Shown here: positions 34,572 through 43,045 of the stretch, one piece after another | Numbering within the stretch: the first letter of the stretch is position 1 | Layout of the letters: the number at the start of each line of letters is the position of its first letter | Source of the DNA: Arthrobacter tumbae | GTDB lineage: Bacteria; Actinomycetota; Actinomycetes; Actinomycetales; Micrococcaceae | DNA length: 64,000 bases | Direction: 5' to 3' | NCBI RefSeq assembly: GCF_016907495.1 | Contig: NZ_JAFBCC010000001.1 | Coordinates: forward strand, 3,472,001-3,536,000 | Position numbers and translations under genes: made by a program | The notes under the pieces: model-generated | What the model was told of the DNA's origin: nothing | What the model saw: the letters and a program-made list of their open reading frames with translations, nothing else | The model's database searches: none

Positions 34572-36587
34572 GTGAAACCAAACACACTTGATCTGCTCAA
34601 TTCAGTAAGCGCACCCTCGCTCCACCCGGACGCCGAACGCTGCGTAGTCTCCGTAACCCGGCCGGACTACGACGCCGACGCTTACGTCGGTCAGCTATGG
34701 GAGGTGCCGCTGGGCGAGGGTGCACCCCGCCGCCTCACCCGTGGCTTCCGGGATACCTCACCCACATACTCACCCGACGGCGCTGCGCTTGCCTTCCTGC
34801 GGACAAACCAGGACGGTAAGCCCCAGGTATATCTTGCGGACAGCAGGGGAGGGGAGCCGCAGCAGCTGACGGATCGGCCGCTCGGCGTATCCGGGTTTGA
34901 ATGGTCACCCGACTCCCGGCAACTGGTGTTCTCCGCTCGTGTGCCCGAAGACGGCCGCTACGGCACAGTGGACGGCGTATCGGGCGGACAGGAGGATCCG
35001 CGCCTCATCACCGGCTTCAAGTACCAGATGAACGGTGCCGGCTACATCGCGGATAAGCGGTCCCAGTTGTTCCTCCTGGACGTTCCGTCGCTGGGGGAGG
35101 AGCCTTTCGTGACGCCTGTCGGGCGGGCGGCACACTCCGGGCAGGAGGACACACCGTCGGCGTTCGCGGAGCCCAGACAGCTCACCGATGCCGATGCTGA
35201 CCACTCTGCGCCGACATTTTCCGCTGACGGCTCGCGGATCCTGTTCAGCGCAGCCCTGGAGCCGGATTCAGCGACGAACCTGCGCTCGGACATCTATTCC
35301 ATTGCCCTGGACGGCACCGACCGGCAGCGCCTGAGTAACTTAACCGACGAACTCATCAGCTGCGGTAGCCCGGTGCACAGCGAGGATGGCCAGTGGCTCT
35401 TCTACCTGGGCAGTTCGCTGTCACCAAGCGGCGTCGACTTCGTCGCGCGAAACGCGGCACTGTACGTTGCGCCGGCCGACGACCCGGCTCGGGTGCGCGT
35501 GCTGACCGACCCCGAAATTCTCGACCTTGGGGAAGTAGGCGAGGTCGTACCTGCCGGAGCGGACAGCGTCCTTGTCTTCAACCGCAGCCGGGGCACCGGA
35601 GATCTGCGCCGCGTCGATTCCCAGGGTGCTATGCAGACCCTGGCGGACGGTGAATACATCGTGACTGGCGCCGCAAGCGTTGGCGGCATCGTCGTCGTCG
35701 CCTACACGGGACCGGGCACCATGGGGGAGCTCGCGCGGATCGACGGCCAGTCGTTGACGCGGATGACCGACTTCTCGGCTGCTCTGCGCACCGGGACAAC
35801 CGTCATCGAACCGCAGGAGGAGACGTTCAGCGCGCCGGACGGCTATCCCGTGCACGGGTGGGTCCTGGTGCCCGAGGGAGAGGGCCCGCATCCTGTCCTC
35901 CTCAACATCCACGGCGGCCCGTATGCGCAATACGGGTGGGGCTACTTCGACGAGGCGCAGGTGTTCCTGGAGGCCGGGTACGCAGTTCTCATGTGCAATC
36001 CCCGTGGCGCAGCAGGGTACGGCCAGGAGCATGGCCGCGTGATCAAGGAGGCCATGGGCACCGTGGACATGCAGGATGTCCTCGCGTTCCTTGAGGGCGC
36101 CGTGGAGAAGTATGACCAGCTCGACGGCGATCGGCTGGGTGTCATGGGCGGCTCCTATGGCGGTTACCTGACAGCCTGGCTGATCGCGAACGACCACCGT
36201 TTCCAGGGCGCCATCGTTGAACGGGGCTTCCTCGATCCTGAATCCTTCATCGGCTCGTCGGACATCGGCTGGTTCTTTTCCGAGGCCTACACCGGCGCGG
36301 ACCCCGAGAAGGTGCGCGCGCAGAGCCCGTATGCGCACGTCGACAAGGTCCGCACTCCCACTTTCGTCATTCACTCGGAGGAGGATCTGCGGTGTCCGCT
36401 TGAGCAGGCACAGCGTTACTACACCGCATTGAAGCGTCACGGCGTGGAAACTGAAATGCTGATTTTTCCGGGGGAGACGCACGAGCTGTCGCGGACCGGC
36501 ACTCCCTGGCACCGGCGGCAGCGGTTCGAGCACATCCTGCGGTGGTGGGCTGACAAGTTGCCGAGCAAGAAGAACCAGCCGGCTTGA
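34572..36587 (+). CDS. S9 family prolyl oligopeptidase-type serine peptidase
   Basis: 671 residues. The N-terminal two thirds form a beta-propeller with repeated WD-like units (SPDGAALAFLRT, FEWSPDSRQLVFSA, FSADGSRILFSA). The C-terminal alpha/beta-hydrolase domain has GVMGGSYGGYLTAW with nucleophile Ser528, the Asp in HSEEDLRCPLEQ and the His in PGETHELSR. This layout fits acylaminoacyl-peptidases. No signal peptide, so probably cytosolic. Start GTG 34572. def is convergent 27 bases downstream. Confidence 0.92.
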   Translation: MKPNTLDLLNSVSAPSLHPDAERCVVSVTRPDYDADAYVGQLWEVPLGEGAPRRLTRGFRDTSPTYSPDGAALAFLRTNQDGKPQVYLADSRGGEPQQLTDRPLGVSGFEWSPDSRQLVFSARVPEDGRYGTVDGVSGGQEDPRLITGFKYQMNGAGYIADKRSQLFLLDVPSLGEEPFVTPVGRAAHSGQEDTPSAFAEPRQLTDADADHSAPTFSADGSRILFSAALEPDSATNLRSDIYSIALDGTDRQRLSNLTDELISCGSPVHSEDGQWLFYLGSSLSPSGVDFVARNAALYVAPADDPARVRVLTDPEILDLGEVGEVVPAGADSVLVFNRSRGTGDLRRVDSQGAMQTLADGEYIVTGAASVGGIVVVAYTGPGTMGELARIDGQSLTRMTDFSAALRTGTTVIEPQEETFSAPDGYPVHGWVLVPEGEGPHPVLLNIHGGPYAQYGWGYFDEAQVFLEAGYAVLMCNPRGAAGYGQEHGRVIKEAMGTVDMQDVLAFLEGAVEKYDQLDGDRLGVMGGSYGGYLTAWLIANDHRFQGAIVERGFLDPESFIGSSDIGWFFSEAYTGADPEKVRAQSPYAHVDKVRTPTFVIHSEEDLRCPLEQAQRYYTALKRHGVETEMLIFPGETHELSRTGTPWHRRQRFEHILRWWADKLPSKKNQPA

Positions 36588-36614
36588 CCCAGGGCGTACG
36601 TGCGGTGCAAGTAC

Positions 36615-37244
36615 CTAGAAGTTGAGTGAGCGCTGGGCCAGTTCGATTCCGGGCTGCGCCCAGTGCTCACTGTAAGCCGCACTGCTGACAAGCGATCGCG
36701 TGTTGGCCTTGTCGATGTAGATGGCGCCGTTCAAGTGATCGGTTTCGTGCTGGACGATGCGGGCAGACCATCCGGTGAACTGCCGGGTGACATGCATACC
36801 TTCGGGAGTCTGGTATTCGAGCTGTACCGTGCGATGCCGCTCAACCACGGCCTGCCAGCCGCTGAACGACAGGCAGCCTTCAAAGAACGACGACGTGTCC
36901 CGGCCGATCGGTGTGTATGCCGGGTTGATCACTGCGAAGTAGGGAAGCGGCGGCCGCTCGCAGAGCTCGGCAATCCCGTCGGGCTGGGGAATGATGTCCT
37001 CGATGACCGCCAGGCGCAGCGGTATTCCCAGTTGCGGTGCAGCCAGCCCGACCCCCGGTGCGTCATGCATGGCCCTGCGCATGACGGCGAGAAGCCCGGT
37101 CAGCTCAGAATCGTCGAGCTGACCGTCGAAGGGCACGGCGGGGTTGCGCAGCACCGGGTCGCCCAGCTGGACGATCGGTGGCTGTTCCTGTTCGACGACG
37201 TGGCGTACCAGTGCCCGGATATTCTCGCGAGTGGAGAGATTCAT
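36615..37244 (-). CDS. def: Peptide deformylase
   Basis: Removes the formyl group from nascent protein N-termini. All three motifs are present: GVGLAAPQLG, EGCLSF and QHETDHLNG (HExxH metal site). 209 residues. Two Met codons are adjacent in frame at 37247 and 37244. I choose 37244 because TAGGAT then lies exactly 6 bases upstream, the leaderless distance, and no ribosome site is visible. N-terminal extension RENIRALVRHVVEQEQPPIVQLGDPVLR is usual for actinobacterial enzymes. Confidence 0.94.
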   Translation of the reverse strand: MNLSTRENIRALVRHVVEQEQPPIVQLGDPVLRNPAVPFDGQLDDSELTGLLAVMRRAMHDAPGVGLAAPQLGIPLRLAVIEDIIPQPDGIAELCERPPLPYFAVINPAYTPIGRDTSSFFEGCLSFSGWQAVVERHRTVQLEYQTPEGMHVTRQFTGWSARIVQHETDHLNGAIYIDKANTRSLVSSAAYSEHWAQPGIELAQRSLNF

Positions 37245-37250
37245 CATCCC

Positions 37251-37256
37251 ATCCTA
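37251..37256 (-). promoter_or_regulatory. Leaderless -10 box (TAGGAT) for def
   Basis: Minus-strand TAGGAT lies 6 bases before the second ATG (37244). Confidence 0.45.
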
Positions 37257-38495
37257 GGTTCGCCGGTCGGCGCGGGTGACCTCCCGCGGCACGCTGTAGA
37301 ACGCCAGCAGGATGGCGAGGGCGTTGATAGCCGCGAGCACGAGAAACGCGCGCGAGTAGCTTCCGAACAGCGCGGCGAGAGCTGCGCCTGCCCAGGGGCC
37401 CAGCGCCGTCGCCAGGGTGATGGGTGAGGCGACGAGCGCCGTCAGCCGGCCGTAGTGTGCCGACCCCCAGCGATCTGGAACCGCGGTTGCGTGCAAGAGG
37501 GTGAAGATTCCGCGTGCCACGCCGGCCGCGAGGGCGATCAGTAGTGCAGCGGTGAGAGTCTCTGTAAGGCCGAGCAGCGCCGTCGTCAGCGTTGTTGCCA
37601 AGAGCACCAGCGCGGTCCGGAGGCGGAGCGGAAGCCGTTCGAAGAGGCTGTAGCCCAAGCGGCCGAGAACCTGGCCGACGCCGCCGATTCCCAGTGCCGT
37701 GGCGGCCAGCGTGGTGTCGATCCCGCGCTCGGTCAGCAGCGGAACCAGATTGACGACGGCGGCGAAGGACGCCAGGGCGGCCAGGCTGACAGCCGCCACG
37801 AGTGCCAGAAACGGCACGCTCCTGGCGATATCACTGGGCGGACGGTGCGTGAGCTTTACCCCGCAGGCCTCGGCCCGGTGTGGCTCCCATGGCCGGCGAA
37901 GCCCGAAAAAGTGTGCCGGAACGGTCACGACGAGAAGTACGAGCGCAAGGATCAGATAGGTTGAGCGCCAACCGACACCGGTCGAAATGAAGGCTGTCAG
38001 GGGTGCAAAGACGGTACTGGCCAGCCCGCCGACAATGGTGAGAATAGTCAGCGCGCGGGTGCGGCCAATGCTCCACCAGCGCGTCACAGCGGCGAACGCC
38101 GGCGGGTAGAGCACCATGCCCATGGCTACTCCTGTTGCCACCCAGCCTGCGAAGAACATCGGTAGGCTACCGGCCAGAGCGACCAGGCACAGCGAGGGTC
38201 CGGCAAGGACAGACCCTGCTGTCATCACGGCCCGGGGCCCGCTGCGGTCCAGAATCCGACCGACAGCCAGTCCGGTGAGCGCCGAACAGACCAGTCCGGT
38301 CGAGAACGCGCCGTTGACAACAGGCAGCGTCCAACCGGTGGTCGAACTGATCTCACCGGCAAGAACCGGGAAGGCGTAGAAGAGAACACCCCAACTGGTG
38401 ATTTCCGTCAGGCACAGAACCGTCAGCACGTTGCGCCGCGAGACGCCAGGCCTGCCGCTTCCCGACCCCTCCCGTAAAGTGCCGATAATCGACAT
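37254..38495 (-). CDS. MFS transporter
   Basis: 413 residues with twelve hydrophobic segments. The loop 2-3 motif is GLAVGRILDRSGPRAVMTAG and the equivalent in the second half is VLGRLGYSLFERLPLRLRTA. The nearest resemblance is to the MFS group of oxalate/formate-like or YhjX-like carriers (SWGVLFYAFPVLAGEISSTTGWT); the substrate is unknown. Its end lies inside the def promoter region, 9 bases before the def start. Start ATG 38495, apparently leaderless. Confidence 0.88.
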   Translation of the reverse strand: MSIIGTLREGSGSGRPGVSRRNVLTVLCLTEITSWGVLFYAFPVLAGEISSTTGWTLPVVNGAFSTGLVCSALTGLAVGRILDRSGPRAVMTAGSVLAGPSLCLVALAGSLPMFFAGWVATGVAMGMVLYPPAFAAVTRWWSIGRTRALTILTIVGGLASTVFAPLTAFISTGVGWRSTYLILALVLLVVTVPAHFFGLRRPWEPHRAEACGVKLTHRPPSDIARSVPFLALVAAVSLAALASFAAVVNLVPLLTERGIDTTLAATALGIGGVGQVLGRLGYSLFERLPLRLRTALVLLATTLTTALLGLTETLTAALLIALAAGVARGIFTLLHATAVPDRWGSAHYGRLTALVASPITLATALGPWAGAALAALFGSYSRAFLVLAAINALAILLAFYSVPREVTRADRRT

Positions 38496-38501
38496 TATGT
38501 C

Positions 38502-38507
38502 AACTTA
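38502..38507 (-). promoter_or_regulatory. Leaderless -10 box (TAAGTT) for the MFS gene
   Basis: Minus-strand TAAGTT lies 6 bases before ATG 38495. Confidence 0.4.
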
Positions 38508-38528
38508 TGGATTGGATTCCCACTGACG

Positions 38529-38948
38529 CTACTGCTGCGGCTTACCGGCGATGTTGATCAGCCAGGCAACACCGTATTTGTCAGTGCACATTCCGAAGTG
38601 GTCGCCCCAGGGTGCAACTTCGAGCGGAACAGTCACTGTTCCCTCGCCGGCCAGACGGTCCCAATAAACGCGAAGCTCTCCTTCGTCCTCGCCACTGAGG
38701 GAAATGGAAAACGTATTGCCCGGGGTGTAGTCCATGCTGTTGGGAGTATCTGCCGCCATCAGGACCATTCCGTTGTCGGCGGTCAGCATTCCGTGCATGA
38801 TCTTGTCCAGCTCGCTCTCGTCCTCGCTGGCTTGAAAATCCCGGAACGTGCTGAGAGTCAGTTCACCACCGAAGACGGTCTGGTAGTAGGTCATCGCATC
38901 CTTGGCGGTATCCCGGAAGCCAAGGTAGGGATTCAGGCGGGTGGTCAT
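38529..38948 (-). CDS. VOC family protein (PhnB-like)
   Basis: 139 residues of the PhnB/3-demethylubiquinone-methyltransferase-like glyoxalase fold: RLNPYLGFRDTAKDAMTYYQTVFGGEL at the start and GDHFGMCTDKYGVAWLINI at the end. This group is widespread and mostly uncharacterised. Start ATG 38948 has GAGGAG upstream; the open frame to 38972 has no support. Confidence 0.88.
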   Translation of the reverse strand: MTTRLNPYLGFRDTAKDAMTYYQTVFGGELTLSTFRDFQASEDESELDKIMHGMLTADNGMVLMAADTPNSMDYTPGNTFSISLSGEDEGELRVYWDRLAGEGTVTVPLEVAPWGDHFGMCTDKYGVAWLINIAGKPQQ

Positions 38949-39108
38949 ATCGGTCTCCTCGTGTCGCATCACCGGGGCGACCGGTGCCTGTCATCAAGGC
39001 ACGCTTGCGGTGCGCTCCGTCACCATAGTGCACCACGAACAGTTTCGACTCCCAGTACTCCGCACGCTGATTCTTTGATCGTGCGAAAACAGGAACCGAC
39101 CGAACCAG

Positions 39109-39381
39109 TCAGGCCGTTGCGAACCGGCGCGCTGAACGCTCCTTCGCCTTCGCGGCCTCCTCGTCCCGGTCCTTCGGCGGCGCTGAAGTGACCAGCTCCG
39201 CCAGGAGTCGCTCGGTGATGAATCCGATCTCGTCCACAGCGCGATCGAAGGCTTCCTGGTTCGCCTTTGATGGTTTGGTGGCACCACTGATTTTCCGGAC
39301 GTACTGCAGCGCAGCCGCATGAACCTCTTCGCTGGTGGCGGAGGGCTCAAAATTATGGAGTGTCCTGATATTCCTGCACAT
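39109..39381 (-). CDS. DUF2277 family protein
   Basis: 90 residues starting MCRNIRTLHNFEPSATSEEV, followed by AALQYVRKISGATKPSKANQEAF, the defining block of DUF2277. The function is unknown. Basic, Ala-rich C-terminus. The start ATG 39381 has TACCCT exactly 6 bases upstream. Confidence 0.88.
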   Translation of the reverse strand: MCRNIRTLHNFEPSATSEEVHAAALQYVRKISGATKPSKANQEAFDRAVDEIGFITERLLAELVTSAPPKDRDEEAAKAKERSARRFATA

Positions 39382-39387
39382 GTTTCA

Positions 39388-39393
39388 AGGGTA
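39388..39393 (-). promoter_or_regulatory. Leaderless -10 box (TACCCT) for the DUF2277 gene
   Basis: Minus-strand TACCCT lies 6 bases before ATG 39381. Confidence 0.5.
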
Positions 39394-39483
39394 GATCGAG
39401 TTTCGGAACCATGGAACAGGTGGGCACCGAATCGCACTGCGCCGGGGCCGTGCACACACGCGGTTTCCTGCTTCCTGAACCAG

Positions 39484-39489
39484 TAGGCT
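39484..39489 (+). promoter_or_regulatory. Leaderless -10 box (TAGGCT) for the DUF3054 gene
   Basis: TAGGCT lies 6 bases before ATG 39496. Confidence 0.5.
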
Positions 39490-39495
39490 GGGGCT

Positions 39496-39939
39496 ATGAG
39501 GAGTGCGAGTCCCGGCCGCCGGGCTAGAATCAGGCGCGGATATACAGCCTGGCTGACCACCGACGTCGTGCTGATTTCCCTCTTTGCGCTCCTCGGACAT
39601 CTCTCCCATTACGGGACGTTTTCCGCCTCCGGTGTCGCTCGGACAGCACTCCCCTTCCTCGTTGCATACCTCGTCACCACGGCGATTCTGCGCCCGTGGC
39701 CGCGGGCGCTTTCGCTATTGCGCACTGCACTCCCGTTATGGCTGGGCACGGCGGCCGGCGGCCTGGCGCTTCGGGTCCTGTTCGGTGACGGTGCGGCTGT
39801 GTCCTTCCAGATTGTCGCGCTCGGCGTCCTGGGACTGTTCCTCACTGCACCGCGTGCCGGTGCACGTCTCGTGCGGCGCCGTCGTCCCCTACCACCCACC
39901 ACAACCGCCACCAGCCGAACCCAAGGAGCATCCACATGA
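39496..39939 (+). CDS. DUF3054 membrane protein
   Basis: 147 residues with about four hydrophobic segments and the DUF3054 pattern: VVLISLFALLGHLSHY, LPFLVAYLVTTAI and PLWLGTAAGGLALRVLFGDG, then VSFQIVALGVLGLFL. The function is unknown. The stop overlaps the ATG of the next gene (ATGA), giving coupled translation. Confidence 0.85.
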   Translation: MRSASPGRRARIRRGYTAWLTTDVVLISLFALLGHLSHYGTFSASGVARTALPFLVAYLVTTAILRPWPRALSLLRTALPLWLGTAAGGLALRVLFGDGAAVSFQIVALGVLGLFLTAPRAGARLVRRRRPLPPTTTATSRTQGAST

Positions 39940-40217
39940 TCAGCGCTTTCGTACTCATACAGACCGACGCCAGCCGCATCCCGGAGTGCGCCCAGGAGAT
40001 CTCCGAGCTTGAGGGAATCAGCGAGGTGTACTCAGTCACAGGTGAATGGGATCTCATCGCCATTGCGCGGGTGAACCGCCACGAAGATCTCGCGGATGTG
40101 ATTGCGGACCGGCTCTCAAAGGTGGAGGGCGTCGAGTCGACCACCACCCAGATCGCGTTCAGGTCCTACTCCAAGCATGATCTCGACGCCGCCTTCTCCC
40201 TTGGCTTCGAGGGCTGA
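39936..40217 (+). CDS. Stand-alone Lrp/AsnC ligand-binding (RAM) domain protein
   Basis: 93 residues forming just the effector-binding domain of Lrp/AsnC regulators: AFVLIQTDASRIPECAQEISELEGISEVYSVTGEWDLIAIARV, with the GEWDLI core. The DNA-binding half is missing. Such free RAM domains bind amino acids and may modulate enzymes or full-length regulators. Coupled to the DUF3054 gene and convergent with trpD. Confidence 0.88.
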   Translation: MISAFVLIQTDASRIPECAQEISELEGISEVYSVTGEWDLIAIARVNRHEDLADVIADRLSKVEGVESTTTQIAFRSYSKHDLDAAFSLGFEG

Positions 40218-40225
40218 CCGCCCAG

Positions 40226-41284
40226 CTATCTGCTGGTGACGGCTATCCACCGGTCAAGCGCTGCCTGCGCTGCGCCGGAATCGATAGACTGCTCTGCGCG
40301 GCGCATGTTTGCCCTGATGCGCACAACGAGCGGGGCCGAGTGCTCAGTGTCCAGCGCTGTCAGTCCCGCTGCCGCATTAAGTACGACGGCGTCCCGCACC
40401 GGGCCCTTCTCCCCCGCCAGCAGTGCACGGACCACTCTCGCGTTGCTTTGGGCGTCGGAACCTCGCAGGGCCTCGACAGTCGCCACCGGCAGGTCGAAAT
40501 CACCCGGGTGGACCGTGTGTTCGGCGATGGCGCCGCCGCGTACCTCCCAGACGGTGGATGATCCGCTTGTTGTCAATTTGTCGCGGCCGTCGCTGCCCCG
40601 AAAGACCAGCGCCCGGACTCCGCGGGCAGCGAGAACGCCTGCCATGAGCGGCGCCATACGTTCACTCGCGCAACCCAGGGCCTGCGCTTCGACACCGGCC
40701 GGGTTACTGAGCGGACCCAAAAAATTAAAGGCGGTAGGGACACCGAGTTCCCTGCGCGGCACAGCGACGTGGCGCATCGACGGGTGAAAGACCTGCGCGA
40801 AGCAGAAGGTGATGTTTGCTTCTTCCGCCGAGCGCGCGACGTCGTCAACTGACAGGTCAAGCCGCACTCCGAGCGCCTCGATGACATCGGCGGCACCTGA
40901 GGACGAAGAGGCTCCGCGGTTGCCGTGCTTGACTACCCTGGCACCGGCACCGACGGCCACCAGTGAGGACATTGTCGAGATGTTGAGCGTGTTCAGGCCG
41001 TCTCCCCCGGTGCCCACGATGTCGAGGGCGGGCCCTGCCACATCGATCCGGTGGGCACGCGAGAGCATCGCTTCGACAAGCCCCACCAGTTCCTCGACGG
41101 ATTCACCCTTTGCTCGCAGGCCCACCAGGAATCCGGCGACCTGGGCGTGCGAGGCAACCCCTTCCATGATGGAATCCATTGCCCACCGGGTCTGCGGCGC
41201 GGTGAGATCCTTCCCCTCGATGAGTTTGGAGATCAGCTGCGGCCAGCTGGTTGCAGGGGCTTCGGAAGCGGGAATCGCGGTCAC
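40226..41284 (-). CDS. trpD: Anthranilate phosphoribosyltransferase TrpD
   Basis: Second step of tryptophan synthesis: anthranilate and PRPP give phosphoribosyl-anthranilate. Motifs: [18 protein letters not shown] (phosphate loop), [58 protein letters not shown]. 352 residues, normal. The other trp genes are not beside it. Start GTG 41284 has TAACCT 6 bases upstream. Confidence 0.95.
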   Translation of the reverse strand: MTAIPASEAPATSWPQLISKLIEGKDLTAPQTRWAMDSIMEGVASHAQVAGFLVGLRAKGESVEELVGLVEAMLSRAHRIDVAGPALDIVGTGGDGLNTLNISTMSSLVAVGAGARVVKHGNRGASSSSGAADVIEALGVRLDLSVDDVARSAEEANITFCFAQVFHPSMRHVAVPRRELGVPTAFNFLGPLSNPAGVEAQALGCASERMAPLMAGVLAARGVRALVFRGSDGRDKLTTSGSSTVWEVRGGAIAEHTVHPGDFDLPVATVEALRGSDAQSNARVVRALLAGEKGPVRDAVVLNAAAGLTALDTEHSAPLVVRIRANMRRAEQSIDSGAAQAALDRWIAVTSR

Positions 41285-41290
41285 TCCCCT

Positions 41291-41296
41291 AGGTTA
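41291..41296 (-). promoter_or_regulatory. Leaderless -10 box (TAACCT) for trpD
   Basis: Minus-strand TAACCT lies 6 bases before GTG 41284. AGGGGA between them touches the start codon and is too close for a ribosome site. Confidence 0.45.
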
Positions 41297-41421
41297 TCTA
41301 CGAATTGTAGAAACTCATCACGTTGTTACTCCCGCGCCGTTACTGGCAACTTGCGTACCCGCGCGTGCGTGCGGGGCGCGCCGACACCGATTCGCATTGG
41401 TGAAGTGGGAACTTTTAGAGA

Positions 41422-41427
41422 CATAAT
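41422..41427 (+). promoter_or_regulatory. Leaderless -10 box (CATAAT) for ctaE
   Basis: CATAAT lies 6 bases before GTG 41434. It deviates from TANNNT only at the first base. It would drive the ctaE-qcrCAB series. Confidence 0.4.
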
Positions 41428-41433
41428 GTCAGG

Positions 41434-42072
41434 GTGACGACAGCGACCCATGCCCCCAGCTCCACTGCGCATCCAACACTGAACCGGCCGAACATGGTCT
41501 CGGTTGGCACGGTTGTATGGCTTTCCAGTGAACTTATGTTCTTTGCCGGACTCTTCGCCATGTACTTCACATTGCGCTCCACGTCCGGTGAACTCTGGGC
41601 TGCCGAAACCGAGAAGTTGAATGTGCCCTTCGCGCTGATCAACACCATCATCCTGGTCTCGAGCTCATTCACCTGCCAGATGGGTGTGTTCGCTGCAGAG
41701 CGGCTCCAGCCGCGCAGGGTAGGTGGCGTCTTCAATATCGCCAGGTGGGGCATGGTCGAGTGGTATCTTCTGACTTTCCTCATGGGCTCGGTCTTCGTTG
41801 CGGTTCAGGCCTATGAGTACGCAGAGCTCGTCGCCGAAGGAATCACCCTCTCCGCAAACGCCTACGGGTCGTCCTTCTACATCACCACCGGCTTCCACGG
41901 ACTCCACGTGATCGGCGGTCTGATCGCCTTCCTTTTCATCATCGGACGTGCTTACGCAGCCAAACGGTTCGGGCATTTCGAAGCGACGTCGGCGATCGTC
42001 ACTTCGTATTACTGGCACTTCGTTGACGTGGTGTGGATCGGGCTGTTCATCATCATCTACTTCTTGAAGTAG
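41434..42072 (+). CDS. ctaE: Cytochrome c oxidase subunit III CtaE
   Basis: aa3 oxidase subunit III, 212 residues with five hydrophobic helices. Conserved segments: [65 protein letters not shown] and [21 protein letters not shown]. It heads the qcrCAB gene series, an arrangement typical for actinobacteria, where the oxidase forms a supercomplex with cytochrome bcc. Start GTG 41434. Confidence 0.95.
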   Translation: MTTATHAPSSTAHPTLNRPNMVSVGTVVWLSSELMFFAGLFAMYFTLRSTSGELWAAETEKLNVPFALINTIILVSSSFTCQMGVFAAERLQPRRVGGVFNIARWGMVEWYLLTFLMGSVFVAVQAYEYAELVAEGITLSANAYGSSFYITTGFHGLHVIGGLIAFLFIIGRAYAAKRFGHFEATSAIVTSYYWHFVDVVWIGLFIIIYFLK

Positions 42073-42183
42073 ATTGCTCTTGAACCCTTTTCTACCCGGT
42101 GTAGAATTAGCGTGGCGGTCGCGAAGATGGCTGACACCAATCGTGGAACGTACCGAAGCAATACAGAAGGCAGGAAACAGGAC

Positions 42184-42972
42184 GTGAAGGCACTTTCGCA
42201 GAGGCGGCGTCACCCCCTGGCAGCAATAGCGCTGCTGCTCATGGGATTGTTGCTAACAGGTGGCATCTACGCCGTCGCGAGCAACGCGAACGAGGCCAAG
42301 GCACAAACCACTTTCTCGGCCAGTGACATCGAAGAAGGCGAAAAGCTATTCGTGGCCAACTGCGCCACCTGCCATGGCATGGGTGCCTCCGGTACGGAGG
42401 ACGGCCCGTCGCTGATCGGCGTTGGAGCCGCGTCCGTTGACTTCCAGGTCGGCACCGGGCGCATGCCGCTGCAGATGCAGGGCCCCCAGGCGCTGCAGAA
42501 GCCGGTTCAGTTCACTGATGAGCAGATCCAGCAGATGGCGGCCTACGTTGCCTCACTAGGTGCCGGTCCGTCCATTCCAGGCGAGGAGGAACTCGGCCTT
42601 GAAGGTGCCGACCCCGCCGCCGGCGGTGAACTCTTTCGGGTGAACTGCGCAATGTGCCACAACGCTGCGGCCGCAGGTGGAGCCTTGACCCGGGGCAAGT
42701 TCGCCCCGGCGCTCGAAGGCGTGACCGACAAGCACATCTACGAGGCAATGGTCACCGGGCCTCAGAACATGCCGGTATTCAGCGACGCAAACATCACCCC
42801 AGAAGACAAACAGGACATTATCGCCTTCCTCAACATCATTGAAGAGCAGGGTTCCCCGGGCGGAGCGGACCTCGGTTCTCTCGGACCGGTGTCAGAAGGT
42901 CTCTTCATCTGGGTTGCAGGGCTCGGAGTGATCATCGCATTCACAGTCTGGCTGACATCCCGCTCCTCGTAG
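42184..42972 (+). CDS. qcrC: Cytochrome bcc complex diheme cytochrome c subunit QcrC
   Basis: 262 residues with an N-terminal membrane helix, two heme c sites (Cys60-Ala-Thr-Cys-His and CAMCH near residue 155) and a C-terminal membrane anchor (LFIWVAGLGVIIAFTVWL). It replaces soluble cytochrome c by passing electrons directly to aa3. GTG 42184 is chosen because AACAGGAC lies just upstream; the open frame from 42112 lacks support. Confidence 0.95.
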   Translation: MKALSQRRRHPLAAIALLLMGLLLTGGIYAVASNANEAKAQTTFSASDIEEGEKLFVANCATCHGMGASGTEDGPSLIGVGAASVDFQVGTGRMPLQMQGPQALQKPVQFTDEQIQQMAAYVASLGAGPSIPGEEELGLEGADPAAGGELFRVNCAMCHNAAAAGGALTRGKFAPALEGVTDKHIYEAMVTGPQNMPVFSDANITPEDKQDIIAFLNIIEEQGSPGGADLGSLGPVSEGLFIWVAGLGVIIAFTVWLTSRSS

Positions 42973-43045
42973 CGGGCGGATGCCGCAGAATAACCAACTA
43001 CACAGGATTGACGAGTGAAGTTTCTAAAGAAGGATGAGAGGGATC

